Assembly (NCBI GenBank): GCA_002358855.1
Contig: DEPQ01000083.1
Location: 1 to 16,052 of the forward strand
Direction: 5' to 3'
DNA from: Bacteroidales bacterium UBA3388
Lineage (GTDB): Bacteria; Bacteroidota; Bacteroidia; Bacteroidales; P3
Length of the DNA stretch: 16,052 nt
Shown here: one piece after another, positions 8,676 to 15,179 of the stretch
How the letters are laid out: every line of letters begins with the position of its first letter
Numbering within the stretch: position 1 is the first letter of the stretch
The notes under the pieces: model-generated
Databases searched by the model: none
What the model saw: only the letters and a program-made list of their open reading frames with translations
What the model was told of the DNA's origin: nothing
Position numbers and translations under genes: made by a program

Positions 8676-9263
8676 TTATTGTTTTGATTTTAATTTGTTT
8701 ACTATTGCAATTAGATAGCCTAATGCGATAAAAGCACCAGGGGCAAGAACAAATACTAATATTCCGTCTGCATCTCCAATGAATTTCATTCCGAAAATAG
8801 AGCCTGAACCTAATACTTCTCTAACTATACCTAAAATTGTTAAACCAAGAGTGAATCCAAGTCCCATTCCGATTCCGTCAAACATAGAGTTTACAACGTT
8901 ATTCTTGCTTGCAAAGGCTTCTGCACGTCCTAAAATCAAACAGTTTACAACAATCAATGGAATAAACAATCCTAAACTTTCGTAAAGTGCAGGAAGGTAG
9001 GCTTGCATACATAGTTGCAATACTGTAACGAATGAAGCAATAATTACAATGAAAGCAGGGATTCTTACTTTGTCTGGAACAAGATTCTTTAATAATGAAA
9101 TCGCAATATTACTCAATATTAAAACAAATGTTGTGCATAATCCCATACCCATACCGTTTATTGCAGAGGTTGTAGTTCCTAATGTAGGACACATACCCAA
9201 TAATAAACAAAAAACAGGGTTTTCTTTTATGATACCATTTATTATAATTTTAAATTTATTCAT
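8676..9263 (-). CDS. rnfE: Rnf electron transport complex subunit RnfE
   Basis: An integral membrane subunit of the Rnf complex (ferredoxin:NAD+ oxidoreductase), with six predicted membrane segments in 195 residues, a normal length. Family marks are NPVFCLLLGMCPTLG at 15-29, VRIPAFIVIIASFVT at 66-80, IPLIVVNCLILGRAEAF at 101-117 and FDGIGMGLGF. C25 and C108 correspond to the conserved cysteines that, with the matching pair in RnfA, hold the membrane [2Fe-2S] cluster. I considered RnfA, its homologue with inverted topology, but the sequence lacks the RnfA-type start (LVNNFVLSRFLG) and matches RnfE throughout. It starts 4 bases after rnfG and is the last gene before the terminator. RnfA, which normally follows, is absent. 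Confidence 0.95.
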   Translation of the reverse strand: MNKFKIIINGIIKENPVFCLLLGMCPTLGTTTSAINGMGMGLCTTFVLILSNIAISLLKNLVPDKVRIPAFIVIIASFVTVLQLCMQAYLPALYESLGLFIPLIVVNCLILGRAEAFASKNNVVNSMFDGIGMGLGFTLGLTILGIVREVLGSGSIFGMKFIGDADGILVFVLAPGAFIALGYLIAIVNKLKSKQ

Positions 9264-9267
9264 AACC

Positions 9268-9867
9268 TTATTTGTTTTGTTGTTTTTGATATTCCATAAA
9301 TACGTTGTAAGCTGTTTTTACTGAGGCTATAAATGCTCTTGAAGTAATGGTTGATGCTGTTATCGCATCAATTTCTCCTCCGTCTTTGCTTACTTTGAAA
9401 CTTTCTTCTGCTGGATTCTTACCTCTAATGTCTTGATTGTTTCTTTCTGTTTTAAACCAAGAAGTTACTTTCTCTCCTAAACCGGGTGTTTCACTCATTG
9501 ACAATATTGCATAGTTTACAATATTTCCTTTTTCATCAAATCCAACCATAGATTTTATTTGTCCACCATACCCATTGTTGTCAAAAGTCTCCACAGCTAC
9601 TGCAACAAGTTTATCGTTCTCAAAAGCAGGATATACTGTGAATTTTTCAGAATAAGAAGGGATGGAAATCTCAACAGGATCTCCTATTTTCATATTGGCA
9701 TTTGTAGGTAATACTTCTTTTATAGCGTTAGTTTTCTTTGCTTCAGCTGCTTTTTCAATAGGTGCTTTAGTCAAAGCATAAACTCCTCCAAGAATTGCAG
9801 ATGCACCAAAAGAGATAATGGCTAACGACATTACCATATTTTTTAATGAAGAATTTAATTTTGCCAT
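9268..9867 (-). CDS. rnfG: Rnf complex FMN-binding subunit RnfG
   Basis: A membrane-anchored subunit of 199 residues with one N-terminal transmembrane helix (about 11-31) and an outward-facing FMN-binding domain that carries covalently bound flavin in the electron path of Rnf. The FMN-binding region includes GYGGQIKSMVGFD, SMSETPGLGEKV and, near the end, DAITASTITSRAF. The flavinylation motif usually reads [S/T]GAT; here it is T170-A171-S172-T173, with the acceptor threonine T173 kept. The flavin is normally attached by ApbE, which is not in the window. The gene starts 19 bases after rnfD and ends 4 bases before rnfE. NqrC is the related alternative, but the neighbouring RnfB and RnfC make this Rnf. 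Confidence 0.94.
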   Translation of the reverse strand: MAKLNSSLKNMVMSLAIISFGASAILGGVYALTKAPIEKAAEAKKTNAIKEVLPTNANMKIGDPVEISIPSYSEKFTVYPAFENDKLVAVAVETFDNNGYGGQIKSMVGFDEKGNIVNYAILSMSETPGLGEKVTSWFKTERNNQDIRGKNPAEESFKVSKDGGEIDAITASTITSRAFIASVKTAYNVFMEYQKQQNK

Positions 9868-9886
9868 AATTCTACTATTTTATTGT

Positions 9887-10840
9887 TTAATAACCAAACT
9901 TTTTAGGTTTGCACATTTTATTTATCAAAGGAGTTACGGCATTCATAATCAAGATTGCAAAAGAAACTCCCTCTGGCATTGGGCCAAAGCAACGGAATAT
10001 AATAGTTAACAAACCGCAACCCACACCAAATATTATTTGTCCTGTTTTTGTGATAGGACTTGTTGCCATATCGGTTGCCATAAAGATAGCTCCGAGCATT
10101 AAACCTCCTGCTAAAATATGGGTTGTAGGATCCACTGTTATTCCTGCTAAGTAAAGTATTCCTGCAAATAACCAAGCAGAACCAATAAATGCAATAGGAA
10201 TATGCCAAGAAAAAACTTTTCTCAACAACATAAATAATCCTCCTAATATAACAGCGATTGCAGATACTTCTCCAAAACTTCCTCCTGTTGAACCAATGAA
10301 CATGTTGATTAAATCAAGACTTTCTCCATTTTTTATCATTGATAAAGGTGTAGGACCAGTTAAAGCGTCTGCAATTTGTTCTCCTCCAAATAAAGGATTG
10401 GCTTTTGGCCATTCTGACATCGCAACATTTGTTGGGAAAGAAAGGAATAAGAAAACTCTACCTACTAATGCAGGATTGAAAGGATTCTTTCCTAATCCAC
10501 CAAATGTCATTTTACCAATACCTATTGCAACTAATGCACCAATTATTACTATATAAAAGGGAATATTTGATGGTAAGTTAAATGCTAAAAGCATACCAGT
10601 AATTACCGCAGAACCATCTGAGATAGTTTGTTCTCCTTTTAGTAAGAATTTTTGAATTAACCATTCAAATAATATACATGCTGCAACTGATACTGCAGTC
10701 ACTGCTAAAACTCTTAGACCGAAAAAATACACTCCAACTAATAAAGCAGGAATAAGTGCAATAACTACACTCCACATAATGCTCTTTGTGGTATCTTTGC
10801 TTTGTACGTGTGGAGAACCTGAAACTTTAAGTAATGCCAT
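9887..10840 (-). CDS. rnfD: Rnf complex membrane subunit RnfD
   Basis: A polytopic inner-membrane subunit of 317 residues, close to the family norm, with about nine or ten hydrophobic segments. It carries covalent FMN and forms part of the ion-translocating core. Marks include SGSPHVQSKDTTKSIMWSVV near the N-terminus, GKNPFNPALVGRVFL at 117-131, a motif TGPTPL in which T164 fits the flavin-acceptor threonine (usual form SGATPL), and TDMATSPITKTGQIIFG in the second half. The next gene rnfG follows after 19 bases. On the upstream side a small secreted-protein gene, not rnfC, is its neighbour, 27 bases away. Similarity to NqrB exists, but length and context favour RnfD. Confidence 0.95.
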   Translation of the reverse strand: MALLKVSGSPHVQSKDTTKSIMWSVVIALIPALLVGVYFFGLRVLAVTAVSVAACILFEWLIQKFLLKGEQTISDGSAVITGMLLAFNLPSNIPFYIVIIGALVAIGIGKMTFGGLGKNPFNPALVGRVFLFLSFPTNVAMSEWPKANPLFGGEQIADALTGPTPLSMIKNGESLDLINMFIGSTGGSFGEVSAIAVILGGLFMLLRKVFSWHIPIAFIGSAWLFAGILYLAGITVDPTTHILAGGLMLGAIFMATDMATSPITKTGQIIFGVGCGLLTIIFRCFGPMPEGVSFAILIMNAVTPLINKMCKPKKFGY

Positions 10841-10867
10841 TGTTTTTATCTTTTTGTTATTTCTTTT

Positions 10868-11374
10868 TTAATATAATTCTATACTTTCTATAATATTCAT
10901 AAATGTTTCTTTATCATTTTCATAGTTGTCAGAATCTTCTGCCATTGCCATAAAGATGTAAATATTGTCTTCTTCTTTAATAAAGTAAAAGATTGTATTG
11001 ACTTTTACATCGTTTAAAGTGTATGAAAGTTCATACATACAAGTTGTTTGCTCTTGGAGATGGTTGTTTATTTTAAAATCAGGATAAAGATTTTCTAAAT
11101 CTTTTAAATTTACTGAGTTTACAAATTCTGCTAAATCTCCATCTTCCCATCTTGCAACACTTATTTGAAGATGTTTCATTATTGTTGTGTTCTCTTCTTG
11201 TTTGTAAAAGCTTACACTTTGGTTCTCCTGATATTCTTCTAATTCCCAAGAATCTGGGTATTTGATTGAATAGCCAAAATCTAAATTATGGTAAACAGAA
11301 GAATTTTCTTGTTGAGAATAAACAACGTTACAAAGAACACACATTGCTAAAACTACAAATAAGTGTTTAACCAT
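10868..11374 (-). CDS. Small secreted protein of PsbP/DUF1795-like type, inserted in the rnf operon
   Basis: Function unknown. The 168-residue product has a good signal peptide (hydrophobic 5-18, likely cut after S20 in VVYSQ), so it should be periplasmic or further out. The mature part begins with NLDFGYSIKYPDSWELEEY, which resembles the opening of PsbP-like, DcrB/DUF1795 and related small alpha-beta proteins. It ends with an acidic stretch and FMNIIESIEL, also typical of that fold. No lipobox cysteine sits at the cleavage site. It lies 6 bases after rnfC and 27 bases before rnfD, reads the same way and has similar base use, so it is a real member of the transcript. An assembly or accessory role for Rnf is a guess from position only. 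Confidence 0.8.
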   Translation of the reverse strand: MVKHLFVVLAMCVLCNVVYSQQENSSVYHNLDFGYSIKYPDSWELEEYQENQSVSFYKQEENTTIMKHLQISVARWEDGDLAEFVNSVNLKDLENLYPDFKINNHLQEQTTCMYELSYTLNDVKVNTIFYFIKEEDNIYIFMAMAEDSDNYENDKETFMNIIESIELY

Positions 11375-11380
11375 TTTGAA

Positions 11381-12712
11381 TTATTTTTTGCTTCTTGCTC
11401 TTCTGATTGCTCCAATCTTACTTTTTGCAACTCTTATAATATCAAGTAATGGTTGTCCTGCTGGGCAAGTGTATAAACAACTACCACATTCTATGCAATC
11501 CATAGCACATTCTTTTTCTGCATCTTCCCATCTTTCTTGTTTTGCAAGTAAAGAGATTTGTATAGGTTCCAATCCCATTGGGCAAGCAGAAACACATTTT
11601 CCACAACGCAAACAATTTGTCATTTTCTTTCTGCTTGATTCTGCCTCAGACATAACTAAAATGCTTGAAGTAGTTTTCGTTGTTGGAGCTGTTAAATCCA
11701 TCATTGCTTTACCCATCATTGGTCCGCCATTTATGACTTTTCCTGTGTCTTCTGGTAATCCTCCACAAAAATCAATGATTGATTGAATTGAAGTGCCAAC
11801 TCTTACCAATAAGTTTTTATTTATTTCTGCCTTTTTACCGGTATAAGTTAATACGTTATCAATTAGAGGACGATTTTTTTGAACTGCTTGATATATTGCG
11901 AAAGCAGTGCCAATATTATTTACAACACAACCGACTTCTATTGGAAGTTTTCCACTTGGAACTTCTCTTTTAGTCAAAGCATATATTAGTTGTTTTTCTG
12001 CTCCTTGTGGATATTTTGTTTTTAAAGCTACAACCTCTGTTCCTGGGAAAGAAGGTAGGAATTTTTTTAAAGCCTCAATAGCTTTTGGTTTGTTTGCTTC
12101 AATTCCAATTTTAGCTTTGTTTATATTCAAAGCCTTTTTCATAATTTCTATTCCGATAAGAACTTCTTCAGTATGTTCTAAAATAACTCTATTATCAGAA
12201 GTTAGATAAGGTTCACATTCTGCTGCATTTATAATTACGTAATCTGCTTTCTTATCTTCTGGAATCATATACTTTACGTGAGTAGGGAATGCTGCTCCTC
12301 CCAAACCTACGATTCCTCTATCCTTAATTCTTTCAACTATTTCTTTTGGAGATAGTTTTATTTCTTTTATAATATCTTCTGTTGTATCAATTTCTTCACA
12401 CCATTCATCTGCTTCTACATCAATATAAAAAGCAGGCTTTTTATATCCATTGAAATCTGTTGCTACGTCTATCTTAGTGATAACTCCTGTATAAGGAGAA
12501 TGAGTGTTAGCACATATAAAAGCTTCTGCTTTTGCTAATAATTGTCCTGTCTTTACTCTGTCGCCTTTTTGAACAACAGGAGTAGAAGGTGCCCCTAAAT
12601 GCTGACTAACAAAAACGACTGCTTTTTCAGGTAAAGGAAATAATTCAATAGCGTTTTCTGATGCTAATTTATTTTCTTGTGGGTGAACTCCACCTAATCG
12701 AAATGTATTCAT
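11381..12712 (-). CDS. rnfC: Rnf complex NADH-binding, iron-sulfur subunit RnfC
   Basis: A peripheral cytoplasmic subunit of 443 residues that holds the NAD(H)/FMN site and two [4Fe-4S] clusters of Rnf. The N-terminal region (GGVHPQENKLASE, then a lipoyl-like VVQKGDRVKTGQLLAKAEAF) is typical. The flavin/NAD domain shows GIVGLGGAAFPTHVKY and INAAECEPYLTSDNRVILE. The ferredoxin part has C367/C370/C373/C377 and C406/C409/C412/C416. The length is that of compact anaerobe RnfC and lacks the long C-terminal repeat extension of enterobacterial RsxC. It follows rnfB by 8 bases. Confidence 0.97.
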   Translation of the reverse strand: MNTFRLGGVHPQENKLASENAIELFPLPEKAVVFVSQHLGAPSTPVVQKGDRVKTGQLLAKAEAFICANTHSPYTGVITKIDVATDFNGYKKPAFYIDVEADEWCEEIDTTEDIIKEIKLSPKEIVERIKDRGIVGLGGAAFPTHVKYMIPEDKKADYVIINAAECEPYLTSDNRVILEHTEEVLIGIEIMKKALNINKAKIGIEANKPKAIEALKKFLPSFPGTEVVALKTKYPQGAEKQLIYALTKREVPSGKLPIEVGCVVNNIGTAFAIYQAVQKNRPLIDNVLTYTGKKAEINKNLLVRVGTSIQSIIDFCGGLPEDTGKVINGGPMMGKAMMDLTAPTTKTTSSILVMSEAESSRKKMTNCLRCGKCVSACPMGLEPIQISLLAKQERWEDAEKECAMDCIECGSCLYTCPAGQPLLDIIRVAKSKIGAIRRARSKK

Positions 12713-12720
12713 AACTTTTC

Positions 12721-13569
12721 TTATTCGCTAATTAGAGGTTTTTCTTCTTTTTTTGCAGGAAAATTAACAGCATGAATAGCTCCTGTTGGGCATTCTGCAA
12801 CGCATTTTCTACAAAGTTTACATTTGTTAAAATCTATGTAAGCTACATTATTGTTTATGGTGATTGCCTCAAATGGACACGCCTTTGCACATTTACCACA
12901 ACCAATACAAGCGGATTCACAATTTTTCTTTGCAGCCGCTCCTTTTTCTTGGTTAATGCAACTAACAAATACTCTACGAGAATTTTTACCTTTATTTCTT
13001 AATTCTATTACTGAACGAGGACAAGTTTTTACGCAAGCACCACATGCAACACACTTTTCTTCGTCAACCTCTGGTAATTTATTCTCTGGATTGATATGAA
13101 TTGCATCAAAATTACAAGCTTTTACACAATTTCCAAGTCCTAAGCAACCATTGGAACAACCTCCCTCGCTTGCAAAAGTCATATGAGCATAAAGGCAATT
13201 GTCAAAACCCTCAAAATTTACTTTTGCTTGTGTATTACATTTTCCTCCATTACATCTAACTACAGCAATTTTTGGTTCTGTCTCTTCAACAGTTAGATTC
13301 ATTACTTCGGCAATCTCTCCCATAGTCTTTGCACCACCTACGGGACAAAATTTGTTTTCTAAATTTTCTTCTTTAACTATAGCTTCTGCTAATGCTCTAC
13401 ATCCTGCAAATCCGCATCCACCACAATTAGCTCCTGGCAGTTTTTCGCAAACTGTATCAATGCGAGGATCTTCAAAGACCTTGAATTTTTGGGCAACAAA
13501 GTATAAAATCAAAGCAGCAACTGCTCCTATGATACTTAATGCTAAGATTGCATAAATAATTGAACTCAT
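12721..13569 (-). CDS. rnfB: Rnf complex ferredoxin-type subunit RnfB
   Basis: The electron entry subunit of Rnf, which accepts electrons from reduced ferredoxin at the cytoplasmic face. Residues 3-26 are a membrane anchor. A four-cysteine cluster motif follows with C49, C52, C57 and C75 (NCGGCGFAGC). Four ferredoxin-like quartets come next: C138/C142/C148/C152, C173/C176/C179/C183, C221/C224/C227/C231 and C250/C253/C256/C260, with further single cysteines at 106, 111, 125, 204 and 217. At 282 residues it is longer than the enterobacterial protein (about 190) and resembles the cluster-rich RnfB of anaerobes. It is the first gene of the operon, with a good promoter about 40 bases upstream and a terminator isolating it from the oxidoreductase genes. 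Confidence 0.96.
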   Translation of the reverse strand: MSSIIYAILALSIIGAVAALILYFVAQKFKVFEDPRIDTVCEKLPGANCGGCGFAGCRALAEAIVKEENLENKFCPVGGAKTMGEIAEVMNLTVEETEPKIAVVRCNGGKCNTQAKVNFEGFDNCLYAHMTFASEGGCSNGCLGLGNCVKACNFDAIHINPENKLPEVDEEKCVACGACVKTCPRSVIELRNKGKNSRRVFVSCINQEKGAAAKKNCESACIGCGKCAKACPFEAITINNNVAYIDFNKCKLCRKCVAECPTGAIHAVNFPAKKEEKPLISE

Positions 13570-13607
13570 AATGTTTTTACGTTTATAAATAATAATTTTT
13601 CAATCTA

Positions 13608-13638
13608 CAAAGTTACAATTTTTTGTTTAACTGCCAAT
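13608..13638 (-). promoter_or_regulatory. Probable Bacteroidetes-type promoter of the rnf operon
   Basis: On the minus strand ATTG (13638-13635) and TAACTTTG (13615-13608) are separated by 19 bases. The second element matches the Bacteroidetes -7 consensus TAnnTTTG exactly, and the first fits the -33 TTTG element in three of four bases at the expected distance. The inferred start point is near 13601, leaving a leader of about 30 bases before the rnfB ATG. It lies in the 206-base gap after the oxidoreductase terminator, just where a promoter is needed. The rest of that gap is AT-rich and shows nothing else I can name. Confidence 0.6.
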
Positions 13639-13722
13639 TCTTTTAAAGAAAAAATATTTATTATTGTTTTTTGATTTGTTCTTTTATTTGATTGTCAAAA
13701 AGTTATAAAATAAAGAAATAAA

Positions 13723-13756
13723 AAAGAGAGAGACTGATTTTTCAGACTCTCTCTTT
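13723..13756 (-). terminator. Intrinsic terminator of the 2-oxoacid:ferredoxin oxidoreductase operon
   Basis: A 15-base inverted repeat (14 pairs, one T-T mismatch on the transcript strand) with a four-base loop starts about 20 bases after the stop of the gamma subunit. On the minus strand AAAGAGAGAGTCTGA pairs with TCAGTCTCTCTCTTT, followed by TTTATTTC. The stem, tight loop and T run are those of a Rho-independent terminator. It separates this operon from rnf. Confidence 0.88.
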
Positions 13757-13775
13757 ATTTTAATAAATTTATATA

Positions 13776-14327
13776 TTAAAGAACGTTTACTCCTTCAACT
13801 AATTCTTTACCTTTTGCAACTGCATCAAGGTTTGTTGGAATCAATTTGTGGTGTCTTTCAGGAAGAGAGTGTTTTAATCCTTCTTCAATGTATTGTTCTG
13901 TAACCACAGGTTTTATTTTTAAGAAACCTCCAAGTACCATCATGTTGAATACTTTTGCCATTCCCATTTCAACACTTTTTTCTGTTGCAGGAATTTTGTA
14001 AACATTGATATCTTTTCTTGTTGGAGGATTTATAATTCCATTTGGATCGTAAATCAACAAACCACCAGGTTTAACTGAACTTTCAAATTTATCTAATGAT
14101 TGTTGATTAAGAATGATTGCTGTATCAAATTGGCTGATGATAGGTGAAGATATTCTTTCATCAGAGATGATAACTGATACGTTTGCTGTACCTCCACGCA
14201 TTTCAGGACCGTATGATGGCATCCAACTTACTTCTTTTCCTTGCATTGCACCAGAGTAAGCAAGTATTTTACCCATAGATAAAACTCCTTGTCCTCCGAA
14301 ACCTGCTATAATTATTTCTTCTGTCAT
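13776..14327 (-). CDS. 2-oxoacid:ferredoxin oxidoreductase gamma subunit
   Basis: The gamma (pyruvate/ketoisovalerate oxidoreductase catalytic) subunit of a multi-chain 2-oxoacid:ferredoxin oxidoreductase, cytoplasmic, 183 residues as usual for this subunit. The start MTEEIIIAGFGGQGVLSMGK carries the family motif GFGGQG at 9-14. SWMPSYGPEMRGGTANVSV, near 34-52, is also characteristic. It is the last gene of the operon, 20 bases after the TPP-binding subunit, and is followed by a strong terminator. The alpha subunit in the same operon is of the VorB type, so a 2-oxoisovalerate (branched-chain 2-oxoacid) enzyme is favoured over a 2-oxoglutarate one, but sequence alone does not settle the substrate. 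Confidence 0.92.
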   Translation of the reverse strand: MTEEIIIAGFGGQGVLSMGKILAYSGAMQGKEVSWMPSYGPEMRGGTANVSVIISDERISSPIISQFDTAIILNQQSLDKFESSVKPGGLLIYDPNGIINPPTRKDINVYKIPATEKSVEMGMAKVFNMMVLGGFLKIKPVVTEQYIEEGLKHSLPERHHKLIPTNLDAVAKGKELVEGVNVL

Positions 14328-14347
14328 TGTTGTATGTTTTTTATGGG

Positions 14348-15175
14348 TTATTTTACTGATTTCAATTCTCTGATAATTTTACTATCCTCAGGATTGTATT
14401 CTCTTACGATTTGTCCTTCTAATTTTATGTCACCCAAAACATATTTAGGGAACATGTTTTGACGCATCCATTCATTAGCTTGAACAGGAGTCATTTTCCA
14501 ACCAGAGTTACAAGTTGAAACAAATTCTATGAATTGAGTTCCTTTTTTTGCAGCTTGGTTTTCAAAAGCTTTTCTAACAGCAGCTTTTGCTTTTCTTACA
14601 TCAGCAGCTGTTGAAGCACTTTGACGTGTTACATAATATGTACCAGGAAGTTGAGCTACCAATTCAGTTATTTGTAAAGGCCAACCATTTAAATCTACTC
14701 TACGACCATAAGGAGTAGTAGCAGAAGGCATACCAACTAATGTAGTAGGAGCCATTTGACCACCTGTCATACCATATATTGCATTATTTACAAAGAATAT
14801 AATGATATTTTCTCCACGGTTACAAGCGTGAATTGTTTCAGCAGTACCTATCGCAGCCAAGTCTCCATCACCTTGATAAGTGAAAGTGTGGTGATTTGGG
14901 TGTAATCTTTGAATTGCAGAAGCAAGAGCTGGAGCTCTACCGTGAGCAGCTTCAACAAAATCCACATTAAAATAATTATATGCTAATACAGAACATCCAA
15001 CAGGAGCGATACCTATCGCTTTATCTTGAATGCCCATTTCTTCTATCACCTCAGCTATTATTCTGTGAATTGTTCCGTGAGGACAACCAGGACAATAGTG
15101 CATAATTGCATCGGTAAGAACATCTGTTTTTTTGTAAACAAGATTTTCTGGTTTTACTATTTCTTCGTTAAACAT
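14348..15175 (-). CDS. 2-oxoacid:ferredoxin oxidoreductase beta subunit, TPP-binding
   Basis: The thiamine-diphosphate-binding subunit, 275 residues, which carries out the oxidative decarboxylation step of the 2-oxoacid:ferredoxin oxidoreductase. The cofactor site is visible as GDGD at 102-105 and NN at 130-131, within YQGDGDLAAIGTAE and FFVNNAIYGMTGGQ. A cysteine-rich start, YCPGCPHG at 27-34, and PVGCSVLAYNYF at 58-69 are also family marks; C28 and C31 may take part in cluster or substrate contacts as in relatives. No ferredoxin domain is fused to it, so the electron-carrying delta subunit must be a separate gene, probably upstream and outside the window. It begins 4 bases after the alpha subunit gene. 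Confidence 0.94.
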   Translation of the reverse strand: MFNEEIVKPENLVYKKTDVLTDAIMHYCPGCPHGTIHRIIAEVIEEMGIQDKAIGIAPVGCSVLAYNYFNVDFVEAAHGRAPALASAIQRLHPNHHTFTYQGDGDLAAIGTAETIHACNRGENIIIFFVNNAIYGMTGGQMAPTTLVGMPSATTPYGRRVDLNGWPLQITELVAQLPGTYYVTRQSASTAADVRKAKAAVRKAFENQAAKKGTQFIEFVSTCNSGWKMTPVQANEWMRQNMFPKYVLGDIKLEGQIVREYNPEDSKIIRELKSVK

Positions 15176-15179
15176 AATC

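Noticed and set aside
8676..9263. Possibility that this gene is rnfA and not rnfE
   Set aside because: The two are homologous, but the NPVFCLLLGMCPTLG start, VRIPAFIVIIASFVT and FDGIGMGLGF are RnfE features, and the RnfA-type start is absent.
11376..11786. 136-codon open frame on the plus strand opposite rnfC
   Set aside because: It lies wholly inside the rnfC region on the other strand, its product resembles no family, and rnfC is unmistakable. It is a shadow frame.
13199..13555. 118-codon open frame on the plus strand opposite rnfB
   Set aside because: It is antisense to cysteine-rich codons of rnfB and gives a low-complexity product; no support as a gene.
8676..13569. Possibility that the operon encodes Na+-NQR
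   Set aside because: RnfB and RnfC with multiple ferredoxin motifs are present, and NqrA and NqrF are absent, so this is Rnf.
13723..13756. AG-rich repeat near 13725-13733 as a tandem repeat or CRISPR-like unit
   Set aside because: It is one arm of the terminator stem, and there is no second copy or spacer pattern.
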